In this document: in pieces, positions 26,800-40,192 of the stretch | Layout of the letters: each line of letters starts with the position of its first letter | Position numbering within the stretch: the stretch's first letter is position 1 | DNA from: Clusia tigrina | Lineage: Eukaryota > Arthropoda > Insecta > Diptera > Clusiidae | DNA length: 64,000 nt | Direction of reading: 5' to 3' | Assembly: GCA_920105625.2 (NCBI GenBank) | Contig: CAKKTE020000328.1 | Coordinates: 2,852,001 to 2,916,000, forward strand | Made by a program: the position numbers and the translations under genes | The notes under the pieces: model-generated | The model's database searches: none | What the model saw: only the letters and a program-made list of their open reading frames with translations | Told to the model about the DNA's origin: nothing

Positions 26800-27789
26800 A
26801 GGACGTACCGTATAGAAGTTAGGGCCATTTGAAGTTTTATCACTGTTTGATTTGAGACTCAAGGGTAGCATAGCTTTGAGCGATAGCTTAAATTGACAAG
26901 AGGCTCGAGTACTTTATTGTTACAAAATTTCAAGGTTTTATGACGCTCCAGTAAAAAGTTACAAGCATTTGTATTTTGCAAACTTTGATAGGTGTAGGAC
27001 GTACCGTATAGAAGTTAAGGCCATTTGAAGTTTTATCAATGTTTGATTTGGGACTTAAGGGTAGCATAGCTTTGAGCGATAGCTTAAATTGACAAGAGGC
27101 TCGAGAACTTTATTGTTACAAAATTTCAAGGTTTTATGACGCTCCAGTAAAAAGTTACAAGCATTTGTATTTTGCAAACTTTGATAGGTGTAGGACGTAC
27201 CGTATGGAAGTTAGGGGCATTTAAAGTTTTATCAGTGTTTGATTTGGGACACAAGGGTAGCATAGGTTTGAGCGATAACTTAAATTGACAAGAGGCTCGA
27301 GTACTTTATTGTTACATAATTTCAAGGTTTTATGACGCTCCAGTAAAAAGTTACAAGCATTTGTATGTTGCAAACTTTGATAGGTGTAGGACGTACCGTA
27401 TAGAAGTTAGGGCCATTTGAAGTTTTATCAGTGTTTGATTTGGGACTCAAGGGTAGCATAGCTTTGAGTGATAGTTTAAATTGACAAGAGGCTCGAGTAC
27501 TTTATTGTTACAAAATTTCAAGGTTTTATGACGCTCCAGTAAAAAGTTACAAGCATTTGTATGTTGCAAATTTTGATAGGTGTTGGACGTACCGTATAGA
27601 AGTTAGGGCCATTTGAAGTTGTATCAGTGTTTGATTTGGGACTCAAGGGTAGCATAGCTTTGAGCGATAGCTTAAATTGACAAGAGGCTCGAGTACTTTG
27701 TTGTTACAAAATTTCAAGGCTTTATGACGCTCCAGTAAAAAGTTACAAGCATTTGTATGTTGCAAACTTTGATAGGTGTACGATGTTTT

Positions 27790-28154
27790 CAAGGTCAATT
27801 TACTTACATGGTGGCTGCAAGGTGATTTTCGTACCTCCGGAATTGTCAAACATAAGCAATGTGCAATCAAAATAAATGAAATTGAGAGGAATGGAGGATT
27901 ACATAAGAGCTGCTTAAAGTGGCATAAAATTCATATAAAATATATAAATAGTCTTCTAATTTCTTCATAATGTTCACACTTTACAAAAATTACAATTAAA
28001 AAACCCTTTTCACTCGAATCAAAACTCTATTTGCAATTGTTTGCATATTTGTTTCGATCGCATTTTTCTATAATTTCAAATTTGCCAACTACTGAGGGAA
28101 AGTTGGTTCAAAAAAATTTGTTCTTGCAGCCACCATGTAAGTAAATTCACCTTG
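27790..28154 (+). mobile_element. MITE copy 19, decayed left flank
   Basis: Left flank reads ACGATGTTT instead of GGACGTACC and the end is CAAGGTCAATTTAC. The right end and right flank are intact. This is the most decayed junction in the window. Confidence 0.85.
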
Positions 28155-28752
28155 GGACGTACCGTATAAAAGTTAGGGCCATTTGAAGTTTTTATCAGTG
28201 TTTGATTTCAGACTCAAGGGTAGCATAGCTTTGAGCGATAGCTTAAATTGACAAGAGGCTCGAGTACTTTGTTGTTACAAAATTTGAAGGTTTTATGACG
28301 CTCCAGTAAAAAGTTACAAGCATTTGTATGTTGCAAACTTTGATAGGTGCAGGACGTACCGTATAGAAGTTAGGGCCATTTGAAGTTTTATCAGTGTTTG
28401 ATTTGGGACTCAAGGGTAGCATAGGTTTGAGCGATAACGCAAATTGACAAGAGGCTCGAATACTTTATTGTTACAAAATTTCAAGGTTTTATGACGCTCC
28501 AGTAAAAAGTTACAAGCATTTGTATGTTGCAAACTTTGAGAGGTGTAGGACGTACCGTATAGAAGTAAGGGCCATTTGAAGTTTTATCAGTGTTTGAATT
28601 GGGACTCAAGGGTAGCATAGCTTTGAGCGATAACTTAAATTGACAAGAGGCTCGAGTACTTTATTGTTACAAAATTTCAAGGTTTTATGACGCTCCAGTA
28701 AAAAGTTACAAGCATTTATATGTTGCAAACTTTGATAGGTGTAGGACGCACC

Positions 28753-29117
28753 CAAGGTGAATTTACTTACATGGTGGCTGCAAGGTGATTTTCGTACCTC
28801 CGGAATTGTCAAACATAAGCAATGTGCAATCAAAATAAATCAAATTGAGAGGAATGGAGGAATACATAAAAGGTGGTTAAAGTGGCATACAATTCATATA
28901 AAATATATAAATAGTCTCCTAATTTCTTCATAATGTTCACACTTTACAAAAATAACAATTAAAAAACCCTTTTCACTCGAATCAAAACTCTATTTGCAAT
29001 TGTTTGCATATTTGTTTCGACCGCTTTTTTCTATAATTTCAAATTTGACAACTACTGGGGGAAAGTTGGTTCAAAAAAATTTGTTCTTGCAGCCACCAAG
29101 TAAGTAAATTCACCTTG
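28753..29117 (+). mobile_element. MITE copy 20
   Basis: Standard ends; left flank GGACGCACC; right repeat carries CCACCAAGTAAG. Confidence 0.87.
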
Positions 29118-29909
29118 GGACGTACCGTATAAAAGTTAGGGCCATTTGAAGTTTTATCAGTGTTTGATTTGAGACTCAAGGGTAGCATAGCTTTGAGCGA
29201 TAGCCTAAATTGACAAGAGGCTCGAGTACTTTATTGTAAAAAATTTCAAGGTTTTATGACGCTCCAGTAAAAAGTTACAAGCATTTGTGTTATGCAAACT
29301 TTGATAGGTGTAGGACCTACCGTATAGAAGTTAAGGCCATTTGAAGTTTTATCAGTGTTTGATTTGGGATTTAAGGGTAGCATAGCTTTGAGCGATAGCT
29401 TAAATTGACAAGAGGCTCGAGAACTTTATTGTTACAAAATTTCAAGGTTTTATGACGCTCCAGTAAAAAGTTACAAGCATTTGTATGTTGCAAACTTTGA
29501 GAGGTGTAGGACGTACCGTATAGAATTAAGGGCCATTTGAAGTTTTATCAGTGTTTGATTTGGGGCTCAAGAGTAGCATAGCTTTGAGAGATAGCTTAAA
29601 TTGACAAGAGGCTCGAGTACTTTGTTGTTACAAAATTTCAAGGCTTTATGAAGCTTCAGTAAAAAGTTACAAGCATTTGTATGTTGCAAACTTTGAGAGG
29701 TGTAGGACGTACCGTATAGAATTAAGGGCCATTTGAAGTTTTATCAGTGTTTGAATTGGGACTCAAGGGTAGCATAGCTTTGAGCGATAGCTTAAATTGA
29801 CAAGAGGCTCGAGTACTTTATTGTTACAAAATTTCATGGTTTTATGACGCTCCAGTAAAAAGTTACAAGCATTTGTATGTTGCAGACTTTGAAAGGTATA
29901 GGACGTGCC

Positions 29910-30273
29910 CAAGGTGAATTTACTTACATGGTGGCTGCAAGGTGATTTTCGTACCTCCGGAATTGTCAAACATAAGCAATGTGCAATCAAAATAAATGAA
30001 ATTGAGAGGAATGGAGGAATACATAAGAACTGCTTAAAGTGGCATAAAATTTAAATAAAATATATAAATAGTCTCCTAATTTCTTCATAATGTTCACACT
30101 TTACAAAAATAACAATTAAAAAACCCTTTTCACTCGAATCAAAACTCTATTTGCAATTGTTTGCATATTTGTTTCGACCGCATTTTTCTATAATTTCAAA
30201 TTTGACAACTACTGAGGGAAAGTTGGTTCAAAAAAATTTTTCTTGCAGCCACCATGTAAGTAAATTCACCTTG
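29910..30273 (+). mobile_element. MITE copy 21
   Basis: Left flank GGACGTGCC. Interior ATAAAATTTAAATAAAA is shared with the copies at 36887, 38447, 42135, 42704, 48650, 49219 and 62386, marking one subfamily. Confidence 0.87.
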
Positions 30274-31457
30274 GGACGTACCGTATAGAAGTTAGGGCCA
30301 TTTGAAGTTTTATCAGTGTTTGATTTGAGACTCAAGGGTAGCATAGCTTTGAGCGATAGCTTAAATTGACAAGAGGCTCGAGAACTTTATTGTTACAAAA
30401 TTTCAAGGTTTTATGACGCTCCAGTAAAAAGTTACAAGCATTTGTATGTTGCAAAATTTGATAGGTGTAGGACGTACCGTATAGAAGTTAGGGCCATTTG
30501 TAGTTTTATCAGTGTTTGATTTGGGACTCAAGTGTAGCATAGGTTTGAGCGATAACTCAAATTGACAAGAGGCTCGAATACTTTATTGTTACAAAATTTC
30601 AAGGTTTTATGACGCTCCAGTAAAAAGTTACAAGCATTTGTATGTTGCAAACTTTGAGAGGTGTAGGACGTACCGTATAGAAGTTAGGTCCATTTGAAGC
30701 TTTATCAGTGTTTGAATTGGGACTCAAGGGTAGCATAGCTTTGAGCGATAACTTAAATTGACAAGAGGCTCGAGTACTTTATTGTTACAAAATTTCAAGG
30801 TTTTATGACGCTCCAGTAAAAAGTTACAAGCATTTGTATCTTGCAAACTTTGATAGGTGTAGGACGTACCGTATAGAAGTTAAGGCCATTTGAAGTTTTA
30901 TCAGTGTTTGATTTGGGACTTAAGGGTAGCATAGCTTTGAGCGATAGCTTAAATTGACAAGAGGCTCGAGAACTTTATTGTTACAAAATTTCAAGGTTTT
31001 ATGACGCTCCAGTAAAAAGTTACAAGCATTTGTATGTTGCAAACTTTGATAGGTGTAGGACGTACCGTATAGAAGTTGGGGCCATTTGAAGTTTTATCAG
31101 TGTTTGATTTGGGACTCAAGGGTAGCATAGGTTTGAGCGATAACTCAAATTGACAAAAGGTCGAATACTTTATTGTAACAAAATTTCAAGGTTTTATGAC
31201 GCTCCAGTAAAAAGTTACAAGCATTTGTATGTTGAAAACTTTGAGAGGTGTAGGACGTACCGTATAGAAGTTAGGGCCATTTGAAGTTTTATCAGTGTTT
31301 GAATTGGGACTCAAGGGTAGCATAGCTTTGAGCGATAACTTAAATTGACAAGCGGCTCGAGTACTTTATTGTTACAAAATTTCAAGGTTTTATGACGCTC
31401 CAGTAAAAAGTTACAAGCATTTGTATGTTGCAAACTTTGATAGGTGAAGTACGTACC

Positions 31458-31821
31458 AAAGGTGAATTTACTTACATGGTGGCTGCAAGGTGATTTTCGT
31501 ACCTCCGGAATTGTCAAACATAAGCAATGTGCAATCAAAATAAATGAAATTGAGAGGAATGGAGGAATAATAAAAGCTGCTTAAAGTGGCATACAATTCA
31601 TATAAAATATATAAATAGTCTCCTAATTTCTTCATAATGTTCACACTTTACAAACATAACAATTAAAAAACCCTTTTCACTCGAATCAAAACTCTATTTG
31701 CAATTGTTTGCATATTTGGTTCGATCGCATTTTTCAATAATTTCAAATTTGACAACTACTGAGGGAAAGTTGGTTCAAAAAAATTTGTTCTTGCAGCCAC
31801 CATGTAAGTAAATTCACCTTG
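31458..31821 (+). mobile_element. MITE copy 22, mixed ends
   Basis: Left AAAGGTG, right CACCTTG; left flank GTACGTACC; interior GGAATAATAAAAGC lacks two bases. Confidence 0.87.
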
Positions 31822-32813
31822 GGACGTACCGTATAGAAGTTAGGGCCATTTGAAGTTTTATCAGTGTTTGATTTGAGACTCAAGGGTAGCATAGCTTTGA
31901 GCGATAGCTTAAATTAACAAGAGGCTCGAATACTTTATTGTTACAAAATTTCAAGGTTTTATGACGCTCCAGTAGTAAAAAGTTACAAGCATTTGTATGT
32001 TGCAAACTTGGATAGGTGTAGGACGTACCGTATAGAAGTTAGGGCCATTTGAAGTTTTATCAGTGTTTGATTTGGGACTCAAGAGTAGCATAGCTTTGAG
32101 AGATAGCTTAAATTGACAAGAGGCTCGAGTACTTTGTTGTTACAAAATTTCAAGGCTTTATGACGCTCCAGTAAAAAGTTACAAGCATTTGTATGTTGCA
32201 AACTTTGATAGGTGTAGGACGTACCGTATAGAAGTTAAGGCCATTTGAAGTTTTATCAATGTTTGATTTTGGACTCAAGGGTAGCATAGCTTTGAGGGAT
32301 AGCTTAAATTGGCAAGAGGCTCGAGTACTTTGTTGTTACAAAATTTGAAGGTTTTATGACGCTCCAGTAAAAAGTTACAAGCATTTGTATGTTGCAAACT
32401 TTGATAGGTGTAGGACGTACCGTATAGAAGTTAGGGCCATTTGAAGTTTTATCAGTGTTTGATTTGGGACTCAAGGGTAGCATAGGTTTGAACGATAACT
32501 CAAATTGACAAGAGGCTCGAATACTTTATTGTTACAAAATTTCAAGGTTTTATGACGCTCCAGTAAAAAGTTACAAGCATTTGTATGTTGAAAACTTTGA
32601 GAGGTGTAGGACGTACCGTATAGAAGTTAGGGCCATTTGAAGTTTTATCAGTGTTTGAATTGGGACTCAAGGGTAGCATAGCTTTGAGCGATAACTTAAA
32701 TTAACAAGAGGCTCGAGTACTTTATTGTTACAAAATTTCAGGGTTTTATGGCGCTCCAATAAAAAGTTACAAGCATTTGTATGTTGCAAACTTTGATAGG
32801 CGAAGGACGTACC

Positions 32814-33179
32814 AAAGGTGAATTTACTTACATGGTGGCTGCGAGGTGATTTTCGTACCTCCGGAATTGTCAAACATAAGCAATGTGCAATCAAAATAAA
32901 TGAAATTGAGAGGAATGGAGGAATACATAAAAGCTGCTTAAAGTGGCATACAATTCATATAAAATATATAAATAGTCTCCTAATTTCTTCATAATGTTCA
33001 CACTTTACAAACATAATAATTAAAAAACCCTTTTCACTCGAATCAAAACTCTATTTGCAATTGTTTGCATATTTGTTTCGATCGCATTTTTCTATAATTT
33101 CAAATTTGACAACTACTGAGGGAAAGTTGGTTCAAAAAAATTTGTTCTTGCAGCCACCATGTAAGTAAATTCACCTTTG
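32814..33179 (+). mobile_element. MITE copy 23, AAAGG/CCTTT end type
   Basis: Left AAAGGTG, right CACCTTTG before GGACGTACC; left repeat carries GGCTGCGAGG. The right boundary is uncertain by one base. Confidence 0.86.
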
Positions 33180-34168
33180 GGACGTACCGTATAGAAGTTA
33201 AGGCCATTTGAAGTTTTATCAATGTTTGATTTGGGACTTAAGGGTAGCATAGCTTTGAGCGATAGCTTAAATTGACAAGAGGCTCGAGAACTTTATTGTT
33301 ACAAAATTTCAAGGTTTTATGACGCTCCAGTAAAAAGTTACAAGCATTTGTATGTTGCAAACTTTGATAGGTGTAGGACGTACCGTATAGAAGTTAGGGC
33401 AATTTGAGGTTGTATCAGTGTTTGATTTGGGACTCGAGAGTAGCATAGCTTTGAGAGATAGCTTAAATTGACAAGAGGCTCGAGTACTTTGTTGTTACAA
33501 AATTTCAAGGCTTTATGACGCGCCAGTAAAAAGTTACAAGCATTTGTATGTTGCAAACTTTGATAGGTGTAGGACGTACCGTATAGAAGTTAGGGCCATT
33601 TGAAGTTTTATCAGTGTTTGATTTGGGACTCAAGGGTAGCATAGGTTTGAGCGATAACTCAAATTGACAAGAGGCTCGAATACTTTATTGTTACAAAATT
33701 TCAAGGTTTTATGACGCTCCAGTAAAAAGTTACAAGCATTTGTATTTTGCAAACTTTGATAGGTGTAGGACGTACCGTATAGAAGTTAAGGCCATTTGAA
33801 GTTTTATCAATGTTTGATTTGGGACTTAAGGGTAGCATAGCTTTGAGCGATAGCTTAAATTGACAAGAGGCTCGACAACTTTATTGTTACAAAATTTCAA
33901 GGTTTTATGACGCTCCAGTAAAAAGTTACAAGCATTTGTATGTTGCAAACTTTGATAGGTGTAGGACGTACCGTATAGAAGTTAGGGCCATTTGAAGTTA
34001 TATCAGTGATTGATTTGGGACTCAAGAGTAGCATAGCTTTGAGAGATAGCTTAAATTGACAAGAGGCTCGAGTACTTTGTTGTTACAAAATTTCAAGGCT
34101 TTATGACGCTCCAGTAAAAAGTTACAAGCATTTGTATGTTGCAAACTTTGATAGGTGTAGGACGTACC

Positions 34169-34533
34169 CAAGGTGAATTTACTTACATGGTGGCTGCAAA
34201 GTGATTTTCGTACCTCCGGAATTGTCAAACATAAGCAATGTGCAATCAAAATAAATGAAATTGAGAGGAATGGAGGAATACATAAGAGCTGCTTAAAGTG
34301 GCATAAAATTCATATAAAATATATAAATAGTCTCCTAATTTCTTCATAATGTTCACACTTTACAAAAATTACAATTAAAAAACCCTTTTCACTCGAATCA
34401 AAACTCTATTTGCAATTGTTTGCATATTTATTTCGATCGCATTTTTCTATAATTTCAAATTTGACAACTACTGAGGGAAAGTTGGTTCAAAAAAATTTGT
34501 TCTTGCAGCCACCATGTAAGTAAATTCACCTTG
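34169..34533 (+). mobile_element. MITE copy 24
   Basis: Standard ends and intact GGACGTACC flanks; left repeat ends GGCTGCAAAG. Confidence 0.87.
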
Positions 34534-34934
34534 GGACGTACCGTATAGAAGTTAGGGCCATTTGAAGTTTTTATCAGTGTTTGATTTGAGACTCAATTGT
34601 TGCATATCTTTGAGCGATAGCTTAAATTGACAAGAGGCTCGAGTACTTTGTTGTTACAAAATTTGAAGGTTTTATGACGCTCCAGTAAAAAGTTACAAGC
34701 ATTTGTATGTTGCAAACTTTGATAGGTGTAGGACTTACCGTATAGAAGTTAGGGCCATTTGAAGTTTTATCAGTGTTTGAATTGGGACTCAAGGGTAGAA
34801 TTGCTTTGAGCGATAACTTAAATTGAGAAGAGGCTCGAGTACTTTATTGTTACAAAATTTCAAGGTTTTATGACGCTCCAGTAAAAGTTACAAGCATTTA
34901 TATGTTGCAAACTTTAATAGGTATAGGACGCACC

Positions 34935-35298
34935 CAAGGTGAATTTACTTACATGGTGGCTGCAAGGTGATTTTCGTACCTCCGGAATTGTCAAACACAA
35001 GGAATGTGCAATCAAAATAAATGAAATTGAGAGGAATGGAGGAATACATAAAAGCTGCTTAAAGTGGCATACAATTCATATAAAATATATAAATAGCCTC
35101 CTAATTTCTTCATAATGTTCACACTTTACAAACATAACAATTAAAAAACCCTTTTCACTCAAATCAAAACTCTATTTGCAATTGTTTGCATATTTGTTTC
35201 GATCGCATTTTTCTATAATTTCAAATTTGACAACTACTGAGGAAAAGTTGGATCAAAAAATGTGTTCTTCCAGCCACCATGTAAGTAAATTCACCTTG
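34935..35298 (+). mobile_element. MITE copy 25
   Basis: Left flank GGACGCACC; interior CAAACACAAGGAATG; the right side has GGATCAAAAAATG and CTTCCAGCCACC. It opens the first of three ~1.94-kb modules. Confidence 0.87.
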
Positions 35299-36886
35299 GG
35301 ACGTACCGTATAGAAGTTAGGGCCATTTGAACTTTTATCAGTGTTTGATTTGAGACTCAAGGGTAGCATAGCTTTGAGCGATAGCTTAAATTGACAAGAG
35401 GCTCGAGTACTTTATTGTAACAAAATTTCAAGGTTTTATGACGCTCCAGTAAAAAGTTACAAGCATTTGTATGTTGCAAACTTTGTTAGGTGTAGGACGT
35501 ACCGTATAGAAGTTAGGGCCATTTGAAGTTTTATCAGTTTTTGATTTGGGACTCAAGGGTAGCATAGGTTTGAGCGATAACTCAAATTGACAAGAGGCTC
35601 GAATACTTTATTGTTACAAAATTTCAAGGTTTTATGACGCTCCAGTAAAAACTTACAAGCATTTGTATGTTGCAAACTTTGAGAGGTGTAGGACGTACCG
35701 TATAGAAGTTAGGGCCATTTGAAGTTTTATCAGTTTTTGATTTGGGACTCAAGGGTAGCATAGGTTTGAGCGATAACTCAAATCGACAAGAGGCTCGAAT
35801 ACTTTATTGTTACAAAATTTCAAGTTTTTATGACGCTCCAGTAAAAAGTTACAAGCATTTGTATGTTGCAAACATTGAGAGGTGTAGGAAGTACCGTATA
35901 GAAGTTAAGGCCATTTGTAATTTTATCAATGTTTGATTTGGGACTTAAGGGTAGCATAGCTTTGAGCGAAAGCTTAAATTGACAAGAGGCTCGAGAACTT
36001 TATTGTTACAACATTTCAAGGTTTTGTGACGCTCCAGTAAAAAGTTACAAGCATTTGTATGTTGCAAACTTTGATAGGTGTAGGACGTACCGTATGGAAG
36101 TTAGCGCCATTTGAAGTTTTTATCAGTGTTTGATTTGAGACTCAAGGGTAGCATAGCTTTGAGCGATAGCTTAAATTGACAAGAGGCTCGAGTACTTTGT
36201 TGTTACAAAATTTGAAGGTTTTATGACGCTTCAGTAAAAAGTTACAAGCATTTGTATGTTGCAAACTTTGATAGGTGTAGGACGTACCGTATAGAAGTTA
36301 GGGCCATTTGAAGTTTTATCAGTGTTTGATTTGGGACTCAAGGGTAGCATAGGTTTGAGCGATAACTCAAATTGACAAGAGGCTCGAATACTTTATTGTT
36401 ACAAAATTTCAAGGTTTTATGACGCTCCAGTAAAAAGTTACAAGCATTTGTATGTTGCAAACTTTGAAAGGTGTAGGACGTACCGTATCGAAGTTAGAAT
36501 GGCCCTAAGGCCATTTGAAGTTTTATCAGTGTTTGATTTGGTACTCAAGGGTAGCATAGGTTTGAGCGATAACTCAAATTGCCAAGAGGCTCGAATACTT
36601 TATTGTTACAAAATTTCAAGGTTTTATGACGCTCCAGTAAAAAGTTACAAGCATTTGTATGTTGCAAACTTTGAGAGGTGTAGGACGTACCGTATAGAAG
36701 TTAGGGCCATTTGAAGTTTTATCAGTGTTTGAATTGGGACTCAAGGGTAGCATAGCTTTGAGCGATAACTTAAATTGACAAGAGGCTCGAGTACTTTATT
36801 GTTACAAAATTTCAAGGTTTTATGACGCTCCAGTAAAAGTTACAAGCATTTATATGTTGCAAACTTTAATAGGTGTAGGACGCACC

Positions 36887-37251
36887 CAAGGTGAATTTAC
36901 TTACATGGTGGCTGCAAGGTGATTTTCGTACCTCCGGAATTGTCAAACATAAGCAATGTGCAATCAAAATAAATGAAATTGAGAGGAATGGAGGAATACA
37001 TAAGAGCTGCTTAAAGTGGCATAAAATTTAAATAAAATATATAAATAGTCTCCTAATTTCTTCATAATGTTCACACTTTACAAAAATAACAATTAAAAAA
37101 CCCTTTTCACTCGAATCAAAACTCTATTTGCAATTGTTTGCATATTTGTTTCGACCGCATTTTTCTATAATTTCAAATTTGACAACTACTGAGGGAAAGT
37201 TGGTTCAAAAAAATTTGTTCTTGCAGCCACCATGTAAGTAAATTCACCTTG
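36887..37251 (+). mobile_element. MITE copy 26
   Basis: Left flank GGACGCACC, standard ends, TTTAAATAAAA interior variant. Confidence 0.87.
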
Positions 37252-38446
37252 GGACGTACCGTATAGAAGTTAGGGCCATTTGAACTTTTATCAGTGTTTG
37301 ATTTGAGACTCAAGGGTAGCATAGCTTTGAGCGATAGCTTAAATTGACAAGAGGCTCGAGTACTTTATTGTAACAAAATTTCAAGGTTTTATGCCGCTCC
37401 AGTAAAAAGTTACAAGCATTTGTATGTTGCAAACTTTGTTAGGTGTAGGACGTACCGTATAGAAGTTAGGGCCATTTGAAGTTTCATCAGTTTTTGATTT
37501 GGGACTCAAGGGTAGCATAGGTTTGAGCGATAACTCAAATTGACAAGAGGCTCGAATACTTTATTGTTACAAAATTTCAAGGTTTTATGACGCTCCAGTA
37601 AAAACTTACAAGCATTTGTATGTTGCAAACTTTGAGAGGTGTAGGACGTACCGTATAGAAGTTAGGGCCATTTGAAGTTTTATCAGTTTTTGATTTGGGA
37701 CTCAAGGGTAGCATAGGTTTGAGCGATAACTGAAATTGACAAGAGGCTCGAATACTTTATTGTTACAAAATTTCAAGTTTTTATGACGCTCCAGTAAAAA
37801 GTTACAAGCATTTGTATGTTGCAAACATTGAGAGGTGTAGGACGTACCGTATAGAAGTTAAGGCCATTTGAAGGTTTATCAATGTTTGATTTGGGACTTA
37901 AGGGTAGCATAGCTTTGAGCGAAAGCTTAAATTGACAAGAGGCTCGAGAACTTTATTGTTCCAAAATTTCAAGGTTTTATGACGCTTCAGTAAAAAGTTA
38001 CAAGCATTTGTATGTTGCAAACTTTGAGAGGTGTAGGACGTACCGTATCGAAGTTAGAATGGCCCTAAGGCCATTTGAAGTTTTATCAGTGTTTGATTTG
38101 GTACTCAAGGGTAGCATAGGTTTGAGCGATAACTCAAATTGCCAAGAGGCTCGAATACTTTATTGTTACAAAATTTCAAGGTTTTATGACGCTCCAGTAA
38201 AAAGTTACAAGCATTTGTATGTTGCAAACTTTGAGAGGTGTAGGACGTACCGTATAGAAGTTAGGGCCATTTGAAGTTTTATCAGTGTTTGAATTGGGAC
38301 TCAAGGGTAGCATAGCTTTGAGCGATAACTTAAATTGACAAGAGGCTCGAGTACTTTATTGTTACAAAATTTCAAGGTTTTATGACGCTCCAGTAAAAGT
38401 TACAAGCATTTATATGTTGCAAACTTTAATAGGTGTAGGACGCACC

Positions 38447-38811
38447 CAAGGTGAATTTACTTACATGGTGGCTGCAAGGTGATTTTCGTACCTCCGGAAT
38501 TGTCAAACATAAGCAATGTGCAATCAAAATAAATGAAATTGAGAGGAATGGAGGAATACATAAGAGCTGCTTAAAGTGGCATAAAATTTAAATAAAATAT
38601 ATAAATAGTCTCCTAATTTCTTCATAATGTTCACACTTTACAAAAATAACAATTAAAAAACCCTTTTCACTCGAATCAAAACTCTATTTGCAATTGTTTG
38701 CATATTTGTTTCGACCGCATTTTTCTATAATTTCAAATTTGACAACTACTGAGGGAAAGTTGGTTCAAAAAAATGTCTTCTTGCAGCCACCATGTAAGTA
38801 AATTCACCTTG
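38447..38811 (+). mobile_element. MITE copy 27
   Basis: Counterpart of 36887 in the next 1560-bp unit, but with AATGTCTTCTTGCAG on the right side where that copy has AATTTGTTCTTGCAG. Confidence 0.87.
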
Positions 38812-40192
38812 GGACGTACCGTATAAAAGTTAGGGCCATTTGAAGTTTTATCAGTGTTTGATTTGAGACTCAAGGGTAGCATAGCTTTGAGCGATAGCTT
38901 AAATTGACAAGAGGCTCGAGTACTTTATTGTAACAAAATTTCAAGGTTTTATGCCGCTCCAGTAAAAAGTTACAAGCATTTGTATGTTGCAAACTTTGTT
39001 AGGTGTAGGACGTACCGTATAGAAGTTAGGGCCATTTGAAGTTTCATCAGTTTTTGATTTGGGACTCAAGGGTAGCATAGGTTTGAGCGATAACTCAAAT
39101 TGACAAGAGGCTCGAATACTTTATTGTTACAAAATTTCAAGGTTTTATGACGCTCCAGTAAAAACTTACAAGCATTTGTATGTTGCAAACTTTGAGAGGT
39201 GTAGGACGTACCGTATAGAAGTTAGGGCCATTTGAAGTTTTATCAGTTTTTGATTTGGGACTCAAGGGTAGCATAGGTTTGAGCGATAACTGAAATTGAC
39301 AAGAGGCTCGAATACTTTATTGTTACAAAATTTCAAGTTTTTATGACGCTCCAGTAAAAAGTTACAAGCATTTGTATGTTGCAAACATTGAGAGGTGTAG
39401 GACGTACCGTATAGAAGTTAAGGCCATTTGAAGGTTTATCAATGTTTGATTTGGGACTTAAGGGTAGCATAGCTTTGAGCGAAAGCTTAAATTGACAAGA
39501 GGCTCGAGAACTTTATTGTTCCAAAATTTCAAGGTTTTATGACGCTCCAGTAAAAAGTTACAAGCATTTGTATTTTGCAAACTTTGATAGGTGTAGGACG
39601 TACCGTATAGAAGTTAGGGCCATTTGAAGTTGTATCAGTGTTTGATTTGGGACTCAAGAGTAGCATAGCTTTGAGAGATAGCTTAAATTGACAAGAGGCT
39701 CGAGTACTTTGTTGTTACAAAATTTCAAGGCTTTATGACGCTCCAGTAAAAAGTTACAAGCATTTGTATGTTGCAAACTTTGATAGGTGTAGGACGTACC
39801 GTATGTAAATTAGGGCCATTTGAAGTTTTATCAGTGTTTGATTTGGGACACAAAGGTAGCATAGGTTTGAGCGATAACTTAAATTGACAAGAGGTATGAG
39901 TACTTTATTGTTACAAAATTTCAAGGTTTTATGACACTCCAGTAAAAAGTTACAAGCATTTGTATGTTGCAAACTTTGAGAGGTGTAGGACGTACCGTAT
40001 AGAATTAAGGGCCATTTGAAGTTTTATCAGTGTTTGAATTGGGACTCAAGGGTAACATAGCTTTGAGCGATAGCTTAAATTGACAAGAGTCTCGAGTACT
40101 TTGTTGTTACAAAATTTGAAGGTTTTATGACGCTCCAGTAAAAAGTTACAAGCATTTGTATGTTGCAAACTTTGCTAGGTGTAGGACGTACC

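Larger units (their letters stand above)
21275..27245. repeat. Three-copy higher-order repeat (1925, 1925, 2121 bp)
   Basis: Units 21275-23199, 23200-25124 and 25125-27245. Each contains a pair of MITEs 766 bp apart (21623/22389, 23548/24314, 25669/26435). The pair members are distinct, and each keeps its private variants in all three units. The third unit is 196 bp longer, exactly one extra monomer, inserted at its start and ending in a hybrid monomer near 25380-25400. Confidence 0.9.
18908..27789. repeat. Satellite region with 2-5 monomers per MITE
   Basis: Blocks between successive MITEs contain 4, 3, 3, 2, 4, 2, 5, 2 and 5 monomer equivalents. A second monomer type is established here: CATAGGTTTGAGCGATAA with AAATC or TCAAATTG and CTCGAATGC or CTCGAATAC, against the standard CATAGCTTTGAGCGATAG with CTCGAGTAC. 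Confidence 0.9.
28155..34934. repeat. Satellite region with 2-6 monomers per MITE
   Basis: Blocks hold 3, 4, 6, 5, 5 and 2 monomer equivalents. Monomers alternate between the CTCGAG and CTCGAA types. One monomer has a 3-bp duplication (CCAGTAGTAAAAAG at 31969). Confidence 0.9.
34935..37251. repeat. MITE-to-MITE module, copy 1 of 3
   Basis: The span from one MITE through 8 monomers to the next recurs at 40193-42499 and 46708-49014 with the same variant order (GTTAGGTGTAGG, AAAAACTTACAAG, CAAATCGACAAG, GGAAGTACCG, GCGAAAGC). This copy has an 11-bp insertion at 36498 that the other two lack, which accounts exactly for the offset change from 5258-5259 to 5248 bp. Confidence 0.85.
36427..39546. 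repeat. 1560-bp tandem duplication (36427-37986, 37987-39546)
   Basis: Two head-to-tail units sharing the GTATCGAAG variant, the 11-bp insertion, one MITE each (36887, 38447) and ATGCCGCTCC. Offset 1560 bp. Boundaries lie within tens of bases. Confidence 0.85.
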
